In this document: piece by piece, positions 15,775-24,379 of the stretch
Layout: each line of letters opens with the position of its first letter
Position numbering within the stretch: position 1 is the first letter of the stretch
Source: Comamonadaceae bacterium
Lineage (GTDB): Bacteria; Pseudomonadota; Gammaproteobacteria; Burkholderiales; Burkholderiaceae_C
Assembly: GCA_947456305.1 (NCBI GenBank)
Contig: CANGPN010000010.1
Span: forward strand, 32,001 to 77,200
Reading direction: 5' to 3'
Length of the DNA: 45,200 bases
Notes under the pieces: model-generated
Databases searched by the model: none
Told to the model about the DNA's origin: nothing
What the model saw: the letters and a program-made list of their open reading frames with translations, nothing else
Program-made: the position numbers and the translations under genes

Positions 15775-16221
15775 ATGAAGATACTTGTCTTGAATGGCCC
15801 TAATTTAAACCTGCTTGGCAGTCGCGAGCCCGAGCAGTACGGGCATGCCACGCTTTCTGATGTTCAGCACTTATGCGAGCTGACGTCCAAGTCGCTTGGC
15901 CACGAAGTTGAGTGTTTTCAAAGCAACCATGAAGGCGAATTGATAGACAAGATACACGCTTATGGTTTGCTGTATCGCGATGGCAAAGCCTTGGGCGCCG
16001 TATTCAATCCGGGGGCATTTACACATACCTCGGTGGCTTTGCATGATGCCATCAAAGGCACCGGTTTGCCGGTGGTCGAAATCCACATTTCTAACGTACA
16101 TGCCCGCGAGTCCTTTCGTCACCATTCTTTTATCTCCCCGGTGGCCAAAGGTGTTGTTGTTGGCCTGGGCATTCAAGGTTATGCCTTGGCTATACAAGGC
16201 CTGGTAGGCATTGCCTTGTGA
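15775..16221 (+). CDS. aroQ: 3-dehydroquinate dehydratase, type II
   Basis: A 148-residue type II dehydroquinase, catalysing the third step of the shikimate pathway (3-dehydroquinate to 3-dehydroshikimate) as a dodecamer. Family motifs are complete: ILVLNGPNLNLLGSREPEQY with catalytic Tyr22, FNPGAFTHTSVALHDAI, VEIHISNVHARESFRHHSF and GLGIQGYALAI. The ATG at 15775 is the family start; a TTG one codon earlier is less likely. In many proteobacteria accB and accC follow aroQ; here a MAPEG gene overlaps its stop by 4 bases instead. Confidence 0.96.
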   Translation: MKILVLNGPNLNLLGSREPEQYGHATLSDVQHLCELTSKSLGHEVECFQSNHEGELIDKIHAYGLLYRDGKALGAVFNPGAFTHTSVALHDAIKGTGLPVVEIHISNVHARESFRHHSFISPVAKGVVVGLGIQGYALAIQGLVGIAL

Positions 16222-16598
16222 ATATTCCGGTGGCTTCACTGTTGGTGGCCGGTGTACTGCCGATTTGCAGTACGGCCATAGCCAAATGGGGATTTTCTCA
16301 ATTTGATAACAACAACCCGCGCGAGTGGTTGGACAAGCAAACCGGATTTCGCGCCCGCGCCAACGCTGCTCAGCACAATGCCTTCGAGGCGTTTCCGTTT
16401 TTTGCGGTGGCAGTGGTCTTAGGGTTGGTGCTAGAACTTGATGCCGCCGTGCTGGACCGCTATTGCCTGGTATTTGTGGCGGCTCGAGTGCTTTATCTCG
16501 TGGCTTATGTCGCCGATATCGCAGGCTTCAGAACGCTGTGTTGGCTATTGGGCTATGCCAGTTGTGTTGCTATTTATGTGCAATTACTGATCCGCTAA
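16218..16598 (+). CDS. MAPEG family membrane protein
   Basis: A 126-residue integral membrane protein with four hydrophobic segments. The sequence NNNPREWLDKQTGFRARANA and AQHNAFEAFPFFAVAVVLGL is the MAPEG signature region, with the conserved Arg and Asn, and the third and fourth helices follow (CLVFVAARVLYLVAYVADIA, then LCWLLGYASCVAIYVQLL). Bacterial members are probably glutathione-linked membrane enzymes, but most are uncharacterised. It begins at a GTG that overlaps the aroQ stop by 4 bases, so it is translationally coupled to aroQ. Confidence 0.9.
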   Translation: MNIPVASLLVAGVLPICSTAIAKWGFSQFDNNNPREWLDKQTGFRARANAAQHNAFEAFPFFAVAVVLGLVLELDAAVLDRYCLVFVAARVLYLVAYVADIAGFRTLCWLLGYASCVAIYVQLLIR

Positions 16599-16613
16599 AA
16601 CCGCTGTCTGTGC

Positions 16614-16943
16614 TTATTCCTTGATCACACGGCAAGGGCCTTTGACACCACGTTTTTCTTTCATTTGTTCGCAACGTTCCATGGCTTTACGTTCGGCCAC
16701 GGCAGACATCTTGACGTAAATCGAACAAGTGAAAATCATTTTTTCCTGGTCTATGCTGCTGTCATAACTGACCACGCAGCGACCAATGTCACCTAAGTTG
16801 GGTTTTTCGTGCCTGTAGGCCTCTTGCAAAGCGCCGGGCAGATCATGCAAAGACACGCCAGGGTAAACATAAGGTTCAGCCAGCGCCAACAAGGCTGCGC
16901 TCAAAAATATTCCTGAAATGATTGTTTTGACTGCTTTATTCAT
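16614..16943 (-). CDS. Small exported cysteine-containing protein
   Basis: A 109-residue protein with a signal peptide (MNKAVKTIISGIFLSAALLA then LA, cleavage before EPYVYPG). Mature cysteines lie in IGRCVVSYDSS, FTCSIYVKMS, MERCEQMKEK and GPCRVIKE: four in total, consistent with two disulfides. The end (C, twelve residues, C, inside CEx11PCRV) has the same spacing as the last two cysteines of the membrane-anchored protein at 7226. The start at 16943 is chosen for the signal peptide; an upstream start at 17021 would add 26 unlikely residues. No function is known. It is convergent with the MAPEG gene and divergent from the gene at 17047. Confidence 0.75.
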   Translation of the reverse strand: MNKAVKTIISGIFLSAALLALAEPYVYPGVSLHDLPGALQEAYRHEKPNLGDIGRCVVSYDSSIDQEKMIFTCSIYVKMSAVAERKAMERCEQMKEKRGVKGPCRVIKE

Positions 16944-17046
16944 GGCTTGAATCTTATGCCATTTGTCTGTCATCCAGCGACTGGTCTCAAGCGTTGACAT
17001 ACCAGTCCTTGCGTTTGACAAGGTTGACCTGACAAGGGGAATACAT

Positions 17047-17424
17047 TTGAAAAATCGCTGCCTTCCTGTGATCTTATTGGTTTTGCTTAGCCTGTCAGGC
17101 GCGGCCCGCGCTGACGACGATCGCTGGCATTCGCGTGGCGGCTCGCAAATGCGCTTGTCTGCCCACGAAGGCTGGGGCCGCCATGGGGGTTACCACCATT
17201 ACCGCAGCGATTGGGGGTGGTCTCCCTTAGCAGCCGCAGCAGTTATAGGTTCCACGGTTTACTTTGCCAATACCTTGGCAGATACGCAGGTAAACACAGT
17301 GATCGTCACACCGCCGGTGGTTCAGTACAGCCCGCCAAGGGTTGCTTATTTTTGCCCGATCAGCCAGCAGTACTACCCTGTGGTTCCCACCTGTTCCATC
17401 CCTTGGCAGCCTGTGAATTACTGA
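17047..17424 (+). CDS. Exported His/Gly-rich small protein, TTG start
   Basis: A 125-residue protein. The start is the TTG at 17047, preceded by a strong ribosome-binding site (AAGGGG at 17034-17039) and followed at once by a textbook signal peptide (KNRCLPVILLVLLSLSGAAR then ADD). Upstream codons in frame back to 16963 have no such features. The mature protein is rich in His, Trp, Gly and Arg (WGRHGGYHHYRSDWGW), then has a hydrophobic stretch (AAAAVIGSTVYFANTLA) that may be a second membrane segment, and a Pro/Tyr/Cys-rich end (FCPISQQYYPVVPTCSIPW) that resembles small outer-envelope proteins. Function unknown. Confidence 0.72.
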   Translation: MKNRCLPVILLVLLSLSGAARADDDRWHSRGGSQMRLSAHEGWGRHGGYHHYRSDWGWSPLAAAAVIGSTVYFANTLADTQVNTVIVTPPVVQYSPPRVAYFCPISQQYYPVVPTCSIPWQPVNY

Positions 17425-17426
17425 TA

Positions 17427-18359
17427 TCAAATTTCGCGAGTCAACATTTCGCCTTGGCGGCTTGAGTGGCGGATGGTGCCGCCCATGGTTTCTATTTGTA
17501 CTACATTGGTTTTTTTGACCGTGTATACCTTGCGTTTTAACCAATCAATTTCATCTTCCAGTGCCTTGTCGCCGAATAGGTTTCGATGCCAACTGCGTTT
17601 TTCCGCGTCCCAACGGTAACCCCGAGCTTTCAACATGTCTTTGCTGTCAAATGGTGAGCCCACGGCGTACAAACGCACCTGCGGCTGATTCAAGCTCTCA
17701 AGCAATTGCAGCAGCACAGGTTGCTGGCTTTGCGGCAACACCATGGACAACAGTTCCAGCAGTGCCCAACAATCGGTTTCCGCCCGATGCGCCTGGTAAA
17801 AAATACCTTGTGTTTGCAGCAAATATTCCAACTTGGCTGAGCCCATGCCCTCGGCTTTCCAGTCAATGTCTTTGATACTGCAAGCCCATTGCTTGGATTC
17901 AAACACTGGCCAGCGATGCTCGACAAAAGGCCTGTCAAACCCTGCGTTATGGGCAATCACCACGGACACGTCTTTCAGCAATTGGTTGACCATTGCATCG
18001 TCAATTCTTTTCCCTAGAACCATGTCATCGGTGATGTGGTGCACCGCCACGGTTTCAGGTGGAATCGGACGTCCCGGGTCCTCAAGCTCATCAAACACCG
18101 ACAGCACGCTGTGCACCGAGCCCAGTTCCGCGTCAAATTCAAAAACAAGCATACCCAGCTCGATTACCTTGTCTGTGTCAGGACTCAAGCCTGTGGTTTC
18201 GGTGTCAAGTACCACGCCTTTGAGCAACGAGCGGCCGGGCGCAGCGGGTGCAAATTCCTGTCTGGGGACCAAATGACGGAGGACGCGGTATGAAGGATGC
18301 ATTTCCAGTCGACGGGCCAGTTCAGCGGCTTCGCTGTCTGTCGGTAAGGTGTGATTCAT
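17427..18359 (-). CDS. DEDDh 3'-5' exonuclease (DnaQ epsilon-like)
   Basis: A 310-residue nuclease. The exonuclease domain occupies about residues 45-215: motif I VVLDTETTGLSPDTDKVIEL, motif II around VIAHNAGFDRPFVE and motif III HRAETDCWALLELL, i.e. the DEDDh set. The C-terminal 90 residues (RLYAVGSPFDSKDMLKARGY, then RWDAEKRSWHRNL) form an additional domain seen in epsilon-like exonucleases outside the polymerase III holoenzyme. It degrades DNA or RNA 3' ends; whether it proofreads or acts in repair cannot be read here. It ends 3 bases from the convergent gene at 17047 and is divergent from the PLD nuclease. Confidence 0.9.
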   Translation of the reverse strand: MNHTLPTDSEAAELARRLEMHPSYRVLRHLVPRQEFAPAAPGRSLLKGVVLDTETTGLSPDTDKVIELGMLVFEFDAELGSVHSVLSVFDELEDPGRPIPPETVAVHHITDDMVLGKRIDDAMVNQLLKDVSVVIAHNAGFDRPFVEHRWPVFESKQWACSIKDIDWKAEGMGSAKLEYLLQTQGIFYQAHRAETDCWALLELLSMVLPQSQQPVLLQLLESLNQPQVRLYAVGSPFDSKDMLKARGYRWDAEKRSWHRNLFGDKALEDEIDWLKRKVYTVKKTNVVQIETMGGTIRHSSRQGEMLTREI

Positions 18360-18434
18360 AGAATGGGCTGTATGGGTAACTCAAAACATCAAAACATCAG
18401 TGTAAGCCTTGGCCTGAGACTGCAAGTCAAGGCC

Positions 18435-19025
18435 ATGAGCAAACAACTGCAAGCCGGCCTGCAAGTGGTGCGGTTATGCGTCTTTTTGACTGCGGTGGCG
18501 GCTAAGGCGCAAGTACAGGCGCCAGTACAGGCGCCAGTACAGGCGCCAGTTGCAATCAGCCCCGGCGCCAGTCAGGCGCTGTCGCAAGCCGAGGTGGTGG
18601 GGATTTATTTCACGCCGCCCTCCGATGTGGCATCGGCCGTGATTGAAGTGATAGACCAAAGCAAAAAAGAGGTACTGGTACAGGCTTATGGATTCACGCA
18701 TAACGGTATTGCTCAAGCCTTGGTCAGGGCTCACGCCAGAGGCGTGGCCGTCAAAGTGCTGCTGGACGCCAAGACTGACGCAACCAACCGCTATGTGACC
18801 GATTTATTGCAAGCCCAGCAAATTCCATTGCGGCTGGATGCCAGCCATGCAATCGCTCACAACAAAGTGATTGTGGTCGACGGCGAACTGGTGATCACCG
18901 GCAGTTTCAATTTCACCAATTCAGCGCAAACCCGCAACGCAGAAAACCTGCTGGTATTGAAGTCTGCCGGTCTGGCCGACAGTTACAAGGCCAATTGGCA
19001 AACGCACTGGAACCATAGCCGCTGA
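18435..19025 (+). CDS. Exported phospholipase D-family endonuclease (Nuc-like)
   Basis: A single-HKD PLD-family protein, 196 residues from the ATG at 18435 (AAGG upstream); an earlier GTG at 18351 or ATGs at 18363 and 18372 would overlap or abut the divergent gene. A signal peptide (LQVVRLCVFLTAVAAKA) is followed by three tandem VQAP units, then the catalytic domain with EVLVQAYGFTHNGIAQALV and the HKD motif AHNKVIVVDGELVITGSFNF. One HKD motif implies a homodimer, like the Salmonella Nuc nuclease, which is periplasmic and unspecific on DNA. It may scavenge nucleotides. It ends two bases from the convergent pyrD. Confidence 0.88.
   Translation: MSKQLQAGLQVVRLCVFLTAVAAKAQVQAPVQAPVQAPVAISPGASQALSQAEVVGIYFTPPSDVASAVIEVIDQSKKEVLVQAYGFTHNGIAQALVRAHARGVAVKVLLDAKTDATNRYVTDLLQAQQIPLRLDASHAIAHNKVIVVDGELVITGSFNFTNSAQTRNAENLLVLKSAGLADSYKANWQTHWNHSR
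18513..18548 (+). repeat. Three perfect 12-bp tandem repeats (GTACAGGCGCCA)
   Basis: The unit GTACAGGCGCCA occurs three times without mismatch and encodes VQAP in the linker between the signal peptide and the PLD domain. Because the unit is a multiple of three, copy-number change would alter linker length without a frameshift. Confidence 0.93.
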
Positions 19026-19026
19026 T

Positions 19027-20106
19027 TCATCCCGTGTGTTGCTTGATGGCCAAAGCGCTTTGGTTGATGAGTGACGGACCGGCGTATATCAAACCCGTGT
19101 AGATTTGCACCAGATCAGCCCCGGCCTGGATTTTTTCTACCGCATCTGCGGGTGTCATCACGCCACCTACGCCGATGATGGGAAATGCGGCGCCTAGTTC
19201 ACGGCGTAAATGACGTATCACATGGTTGCTGGCTTGGCGCACCGGCGCGCCCGACAGGCCACCGGCTTCGGCGCAGTGCTGCAGTCCTTGCACCGCCTCT
19301 CTTGACAAAGTGGTGTTGGTAGCGATCACGCCCCAAGCCTGGTCTCTCACTTCATCGCCTTTCATACAGACAGCCCGCAAAGTGGCGCACAGAGCGGCCA
19401 ATTGGCTGTCGTCCAGGTCCGGTGCGATTTTGACGAACACGGGTACATGTTTCTGGTGCAAGTCGGTCAATTGACGACGCCGTTCTTGCAAGACTTGCAG
19501 CAGGCTGGTGAATGCCTCATCGGTTTGCAATTGCCGCAGATTTTTCGTGTTGGGGCTGGAGATATTGACAGTGACATAGTCTGCGTACGGGTAGACTGCG
19601 TCCAAGCACGTCAGGTAATCATCGTTGGCGTTTTCTATGGGTGTGGCTGCGTTTTTTCCTATATTCAAACCTACCAACATGGGCAATTCGCTAAGTTGTC
19701 TGAATCGAGCCCGTTTGACATTGCTTAAAAAACTTGGCAAGCCCTGGTTGTTAAACCCCAGTCTGTTGATCAGCGCTTGTGCTTGAGGTAAACGAAACAT
19801 GCGCGGTTGGGGATTCCCGGGCTGCCCCACAGGCGTGACCGTCCCGACCTCAACAAAGCCGAAGCCCATGGCTTGCCAGGCGTCTATACAGCGCGCGTTT
19901 TTGTCCAGACCGGCGGCCAAGCCTATGCGATTGGGAAAGTGCAGTCCGCACAGGCTGAGCGGGTCGTTGACGCGGGCTTGGCTGTACAACTGTCGCCATA
20001 CCGTGTGCTGGGTCGCTGCCAGCAAGTCCATGGTGCGGTCATGCACGGTTTCGGCATCCACGGCAAACAGCAGAGGGCGGATCAAAGAATAGGGCAGGGC
20101 TGACAT
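19027..20106 (-). CDS. pyrD: Dihydroorotate dehydrogenase (quinone), class 2
   Basis: A 359-residue class 2 enzyme, oxidising dihydroorotate to orotate with FMN and passing electrons to quinone at the inner membrane (pyrimidine synthesis). The N-terminal helices ([20 protein letters not shown]) are the membrane/quinone tunnel typical of class 2. FMN and substrate motifs are visible: [53 protein letters not shown] with the catalytic Ser of class 2 instead of Cys, KIAPDL, GGLSGAP and [14 protein letters not shown]. The start at 20106 gives the usual length. It is divergent from rpiA across only 36 bases, so their promoters overlap the neighbouring coding ends. Confidence 0.97.
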   Translation of the reverse strand: MSALPYSLIRPLLFAVDAETVHDRTMDLLAATQHTVWRQLYSQARVNDPLSLCGLHFPNRIGLAAGLDKNARCIDAWQAMGFGFVEVGTVTPVGQPGNPQPRMFRLPQAQALINRLGFNNQGLPSFLSNVKRARFRQLSELPMLVGLNIGKNAATPIENANDDYLTCLDAVYPYADYVTVNISSPNTKNLRQLQTDEAFTSLLQVLQERRRQLTDLHQKHVPVFVKIAPDLDDSQLAALCATLRAVCMKGDEVRDQAWGVIATNTTLSREAVQGLQHCAEAGGLSGAPVRQASNHVIRHLRRELGAAFPIIGVGGVMTPADAVEKIQAGADLVQIYTGLIYAGPSLINQSALAIKQHTG

Positions 20107-20142
20107 GGATAATCCGAGTTTACAAACCAGGAATTGTTACCG

Positions 20143-20829
20143 ATGAGCCAGACTGCCCCCACCCAGGACGAATTGAAAACACTTGTTGCCCAGGCTGCGC
20201 TGGCTTACGTGGTGCCAGGCGAATACTTGGGGGTCGGCACCGGCTCCACTGTGAACAAATTCATAGACGCACTGGCGCACAGCGGCATTGCCATCAAGGG
20301 CGCAGTATCCAGTTCGCTAGCGTCTACCGAGCGTATGCAGTCTTTAGGTATTCCCGTGGTGGATTTGGCGATGGTCGAGCGCATGTCGGTCTATATCGAC
20401 GGGGCCGACGAAATTGATCCTAAGGGTCACATGGTCAAAGGCGGTGGGGCTGCCTTGACGCGCGAAAAAATTGTCGCTGCACAAGCTGATCGTTTTATTT
20501 GCATTGCAGATGCGTCTAAAAATGTCGCCGTCTTGGGGGCTTTTCCCTTACCTGTAGAAGTCATACCCATGGCTGTGCCTGAAATCGCACGTCGATTCAA
20601 AGCCATGGGCGCTCAAGCTGTTTTGCGCGCAGTGAACGGCCAAACGCTGGTCACAGACAACGGCCAGCATTTGCTGGATGTCAAAGGCCTGCGTATCTCA
20701 GACGCTTTGTCTTTTGAAAATGCGGTCAGTCAATGGCCAGGTGTGGTCACTGTCGGGGTGTTCGCGCATCAACGCGCACAAGTGTGCTTGCTGGGCACAC
20801 CGCAAGGCGTGCAAACCTTGGTTTATTGA
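20143..20829 (+). CDS. rpiA: Ribose-5-phosphate isomerase A
   Basis: A 228-residue RpiA, interconverting ribose 5-phosphate and ribulose 5-phosphate in the pentose phosphate pathway. Motifs: [15 protein letters not shown], the [15 protein letters not shown] segment, [20 protein letters not shown] with the catalytic acidic residues, and [20 protein letters not shown]. The start at 20143 is an ATG with AGGA upstream; a TTG at 20134 is less likely. The last 7 bases overlap the convergent oligopeptidase gene. Confidence 0.97.
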   Translation: MSQTAPTQDELKTLVAQAALAYVVPGEYLGVGTGSTVNKFIDALAHSGIAIKGAVSSSLASTERMQSLGIPVVDLAMVERMSVYIDGADEIDPKGHMVKGGGAALTREKIVAAQADRFICIADASKNVAVLGAFPLPVEVIPMAVPEIARRFKAMGAQAVLRAVNGQTLVTDNGQHLLDVKGLRISDALSFENAVSQWPGVVTVGVFAHQRAQVCLLGTPQGVQTLVY

Positions 20830-22859
20830 ACTGCGCTTGACATGCCTTGGTGGCGCAGCAAGGCATCCAGCGACGGTTCGCGGCCACGAAAGGCTTTGAA
20901 AGATGCCATGGCAGGGCGACTGCCACCGGCCTCCAGAATCGATTGGCGGTAACGGCGTCCGGTCTCTATGCTGTGTTCACCGTCGGCGGATGCGGTTTCT
21001 TCAAACGCCGCATAAGCGTCAGCGCTCAGCACTTCGGCCCATTTGTAACTGTAATAACCGGCTGCATAACCGCCGGCAAAAATATGGCTGAACGAATGCG
21101 GCATGCGGTTGAATGCGGGCGGGTGCATGACAGAGACTTCATCACGCACTTGCTGCAACACGGCCATCACGTCTACACGTTCTGAAGTGTCAGCGTGCAA
21201 ACACATGTCGAGCAATGAAAATTCGATTTGACGCAAGGTTTGCAAACCGCTTTGGAAATTTTTAGCGGCCAGCATTTTGTCGAACAACTCGCGCGGCAAG
21301 GGTTTTCCGGTTTCTACATGTGCGGTCATGTGTTTCAGCACTGACCATTCCCAGCAAAAGTTTTCCATGAACTGGCTGGGCAATTCGACCGCGTCCCATT
21401 CCACGCCGCTGATACCGGACACGTCGCGTTCATTGACCTGCGTCAGCATGTGGTGCAGGCCGTGGCCGCATTCATGGAACAGCGTAATGACATCGTCATG
21501 CGTGAGCAGCGGCGGTTGGCCGTTCACGCCCTCTGCGAAATTGCAGACCAAATGAGCCACCGGGGTTTGCAGTTGTCCGTTGTCCGGGCGCAGCCAGCGC
21601 GCGCGCACATCGTCCATCCAGGCACCGCCGCGCTTGCCTTGGCGGGCGCCGGGGTCCAGGTAAAACTGTCCCACCAATTCACCTTGACGCTCTATCCGGT
21701 AAAACAACACGCCCGAATGCCACACCGGAGCCTGGTCTTTGCTGATGCTGACCTCGAACAGGGTTTCCACAATTTTGAACAAGCCGTCGAGTACTTTGGG
21801 CGCGGTGAAATACGGTTTGACCTCTTGGTCGCTGAACGCGTAACGGGCTTCTTTGAGTTTTTCACCAATGAATGTCCAGTCCCATGCTTGGGGTTGGTTC
21901 ATTTGCAGTTGTTCAGCGGCAAACGCACGCATCTCGGCCAGGTCTTTGTCTGCATAAGGGCGCGCGCGCGCGGCCAGATCGCGCAAAAAGCCCACGACGA
22001 GCGCGGGCGACTCGGCCATTTTGCTGGCCAGTGACACTTCGGCGTGGTTGGTATAGCCCAGCAAACGGGCTTCTTCCAGTCGCAATTGAAGTATTTCTTG
22101 TAGCAAAGCGCTGTTGTCAAACTGCAAGTGTTCGGACTGGTCGGAGGCGCGGGTGGCGTAGGCTCGGTACAACTTTTCGCGCAAACTGCTGCTGTGTGCA
22201 TATTGCATGACCGGCAAATAACAAGGCATTTTCAAAGTCAGCTTGTAACCGTCTTTGCCGTCGGCCTGCGCAGCAGTACGAGCAGTATGCAAAACGTCGT
22301 CTGGAATACCAGCAGTTTCCTCAACGCCGACGATCAGTGACCAGGCGTCGGTGGCATCGAGCACGTGCTCGCTGAACAGTTGACTGACTTCGGCTTGACG
22401 CTCTTGAATGGCGGCAAAACGCTCTTTGGCCGCGCCTGTGAGCTCCGCACCGGACAACACAAAATTACGCAAAGCGAGTTCACGCGCGTGTTGTTGTTCG
22501 TGGTTCAAGCTGGTCGGGTTGATGGCTTTGTACTTAGCGTACAGCGCTTCGTTGGCGCCTAAGCGGGTCCAGAATTCTGTCACTCGCGGCAATTCAGCGT
22601 TGTATGTAGCGCGCAGTTCAGGTGTGTCGACCACGGCTTGCAGATGACTGACTGCACCCCATGCGCGGCCGAGTTGTTCAGTGGCTGTGTCCAGCACTTG
22701 AGAAATGCGCGTCCAATCTGCGGGAAATTCAGCACGCGTGACCTCGGCCAGCGCCGCATCTGCATTTTTCAACAATTCGCTGATAGCGGGGGTGACATCA
22801 GCAGGGGTGATACGGTCAAACAAAGGCAGACCGGAAAAGTCGAGCAAAGGATTATTCAT
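20823..22859 (-). CDS. prlC: Oligopeptidase A, M3 family zinc metallopeptidase
   Basis: A 678-residue M3 peptidase of the usual oligopeptidase A length. The zinc motif HExxH is H462-E-C-G-H466 ([13 protein letters not shown]), with the third ligand Glu expected in the following [20 protein letters not shown]. The sequence begins [20 protein letters not shown], typical of the family. It degrades signal peptides and small cytoplasmic peptides. It is the last gene of an apparent HK-RR-folD-prlC unit, with 5 bases to folD, and overlaps rpiA by 7 bases at its end. Confidence 0.96.
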   Translation of the reverse strand: MNNPLLDFSGLPLFDRITPADVTPAISELLKNADAALAEVTRAEFPADWTRISQVLDTATEQLGRAWGAVSHLQAVVDTPELRATYNAELPRVTEFWTRLGANEALYAKYKAINPTSLNHEQQHARELALRNFVLSGAELTGAAKERFAAIQERQAEVSQLFSEHVLDATDAWSLIVGVEETAGIPDDVLHTARTAAQADGKDGYKLTLKMPCYLPVMQYAHSSSLREKLYRAYATRASDQSEHLQFDNSALLQEILQLRLEEARLLGYTNHAEVSLASKMAESPALVVGFLRDLAARARPYADKDLAEMRAFAAEQLQMNQPQAWDWTFIGEKLKEARYAFSDQEVKPYFTAPKVLDGLFKIVETLFEVSISKDQAPVWHSGVLFYRIERQGELVGQFYLDPGARQGKRGGAWMDDVRARWLRPDNGQLQTPVAHLVCNFAEGVNGQPPLLTHDDVITLFHECGHGLHHMLTQVNERDVSGISGVEWDAVELPSQFMENFCWEWSVLKHMTAHVETGKPLPRELFDKMLAAKNFQSGLQTLRQIEFSLLDMCLHADTSERVDVMAVLQQVRDEVSVMHPPAFNRMPHSFSHIFAGGYAAGYYSYKWAEVLSADAYAAFEETASADGEHSIETGRRYRQSILEAGGSRPAMASFKAFRGREPSLDALLRHQGMSSAVQ

Positions 22860-22864
22860 GCAGA

Positions 22865-23716
22865 TTAGATGGCGTGTCGTTCGGCAGATTCAAGGGTATT
22901 GACCAGTAACATGGTGATAGTCATAGGACCGACGCCACCCGGCACCGGCGTGATGTAAGAGGCGATCTGGCTGACTCCCGCAAAATCCACGTCGCCACAC
23001 AGCTTCCCGTCATCGTCGCGGTTCATACCGACATCAATGACTACCGCACCGGGTTTAACCATGTCAGCTGTTAATACATGGCGCTTGCCTACCGCGGCGA
23101 CGATGACATCGGCTTGCAAGGTATGGGCTTTCAAATCAGGCGTGGCGCTGTGACAAATGGTGACCGTGGCGTTTTGTTGCAGCAGCATCAAGGCCATGGG
23201 TTTGCCGACGATATTGCTGCGTCCAATGACTACCGCGTGCTTGCCGCGCAAAGAATAACCTATGTGTTCCAACATTTTCATGCAACCGTGTGGCGTACAT
23301 GGCCAGAAACCGGGCAGGCCGGTCATCAAAGCGCCTGCGCTAGCGACGTGAAAGCCATCGACGTCCTTCTCCGGTGCAATGGCTTCAATGACTTTTTGCG
23401 CATCGATGTGTGCAGGCAAGGGCAACTGCACCAATATGCCGTGGATGCTGTCATCTTTGTTCAAGGCATGCACGCGAGCGAGTAAATCCGCTTCACTTAG
23501 CGTAGCGTCGTGCTTTTCCAATACCGAGTAAATACCGGTTTGTTCGCAGGCTTTGACCTTGTTGCGTACATAGACTTGACTGGCAGGGTTGTCGCCGACA
23601 AGTAAAACAGCCAAACCGGCCGTGATACCGCGAGACTGCAAAGCTCTGACCCGATCGCCGACTTGTTGGCGTAACAAAGCTGACAGCGCATTACCGTCAA
23701 TAAGATTGGCTGTCAT
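22865..23716 (-). CDS. folD: Methylenetetrahydrofolate dehydrogenase / methenyltetrahydrofolate cyclohydrolase
   Basis: A 283-residue bifunctional FolD, interconverting 5,10-methylene- and 10-formyl-tetrahydrofolate with NADP. Motifs: [20 protein letters not shown] with the catalytic Tyr and Lys, [20 protein letters not shown], and the NADP loop [18 protein letters not shown] followed by [12 protein letters not shown]; the end contains [16 protein letters not shown]. Length and start are standard. It is spaced 4 bases from the response regulator gene and 5 from prlC, so it is within the same transcript. Confidence 0.97.
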   Translation of the reverse strand: MTANLIDGNALSALLRQQVGDRVRALQSRGITAGLAVLLVGDNPASQVYVRNKVKACEQTGIYSVLEKHDATLSEADLLARVHALNKDDSIHGILVQLPLPAHIDAQKVIEAIAPEKDVDGFHVASAGALMTGLPGFWPCTPHGCMKMLEHIGYSLRGKHAVVIGRSNIVGKPMALMLLQQNATVTICHSATPDLKAHTLQADVIVAAVGKRHVLTADMVKPGAVVIDVGMNRDDDGKLCGDVDFAGVSQIASYITPVPGGVGPMTITMLLVNTLESAERHAI

Positions 23717-23720
23717 AAGC

Positions 23721-24347
23721 TCAGGACTTGTTGGAATTGGGGCCTAATGCGATTTTGAGTAGATCAGCCACGGTGTTGGCATTGAGCTTTTCCATGATGT
23801 TGGCGCGGTGGGCTTCCACAGTTTTGATGCTGATGCCTAAATCATCGGCGATTTGTTTGTTCAAGCGACCCGCGACGATACGCTCTAACACCTGCGATTC
23901 GCGGGCGGTGAGTTTGCCCATTAATGCGTCACGGTTAGCTGCATGCTGGTAATCGGCAAAGGCTTCGCGTGCTTGCTCCAGCATGCGTTCAACCACGCTG
24001 AGCAATTCTTCTTCTTTGAAAGGCTTGGGAATGAAATCCATGGCGCCTTTTTTCATGGTGTTGACTGCCATTGGCACGTCGCCGTGACCGGTGATAAACA
24101 CAATAGGTAAAGGCGATTTTCGTTCGAGCAAACGGTCTTGCAGTTCAAGGCCGGAGATGCCCGGCATACGTATATCAACCAGCAGACAAGCTACTTCACG
24201 CGGGTCGTAGCGGCTGAGAAATGTTTCCGCAGAATCAAAACAGCGTACGCGGTAGTCTTTGCCTTCGAGTAACCATTGCAATGAATCACGGACGGCCTCG
24301 TCGTCGTCCACTACATATACATTGCCTTTTTTAGGGATCAAACTCAT
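23721..24347 (-). CDS. Response regulator, FixJ/NarL type
   Basis: A 208-residue two-component regulator. The receiver domain has the acidic pocket D14-D16 ([14 protein letters not shown]), phosphoacceptor Asp58 ([15 protein letters not shown]), the Thr in [13 protein letters not shown] and Lys in [13 protein letters not shown]. The C-terminal LuxR-type helix-turn-helix is [20 protein letters not shown] followed by [20 protein letters not shown]. It is the FixJ/TtrR/StyR type. It is encoded 32 bases after the histidine kinase and so is its likely partner. Targets are unknown; the divergent aceE operon is a candidate. Confidence 0.94.
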   Translation of the reverse strand: MSLIPKKGNVYVVDDDEAVRDSLQWLLEGKDYRVRCFDSAETFLSRYDPREVACLLVDIRMPGISGLELQDRLLERKSPLPIVFITGHGDVPMAVNTMKKGAMDFIPKPFKEEELLSVVERMLEQAREAFADYQHAANRDALMGKLTARESQVLERIVAGRLNKQIADDLGISIKTVEAHRANIMEKLNANTVADLLKIALGPNSNKS

Positions 24348-24379
24348 CAGTCACTCCAGATTGCTAACGATAAGAAATG

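Noticed and set aside
16963-17046. Upstream start for the exported protein at 17047
   Set aside because: The extra 28 residues lack a signal peptide role and overlap the divergent promoter region; the TTG at 17047 has the strong ribosome-binding site.
18513-18548. Tandem repeats as a CRISPR array
   Set aside because: The units are 12 bases, adjacent without spacers and in frame within a gene; no cas genes are present.
21450-22034. A 194-codon plus-strand frame inside prlC
   Set aside because: It is antisense to the conserved M3 peptidase, including its zinc motif.
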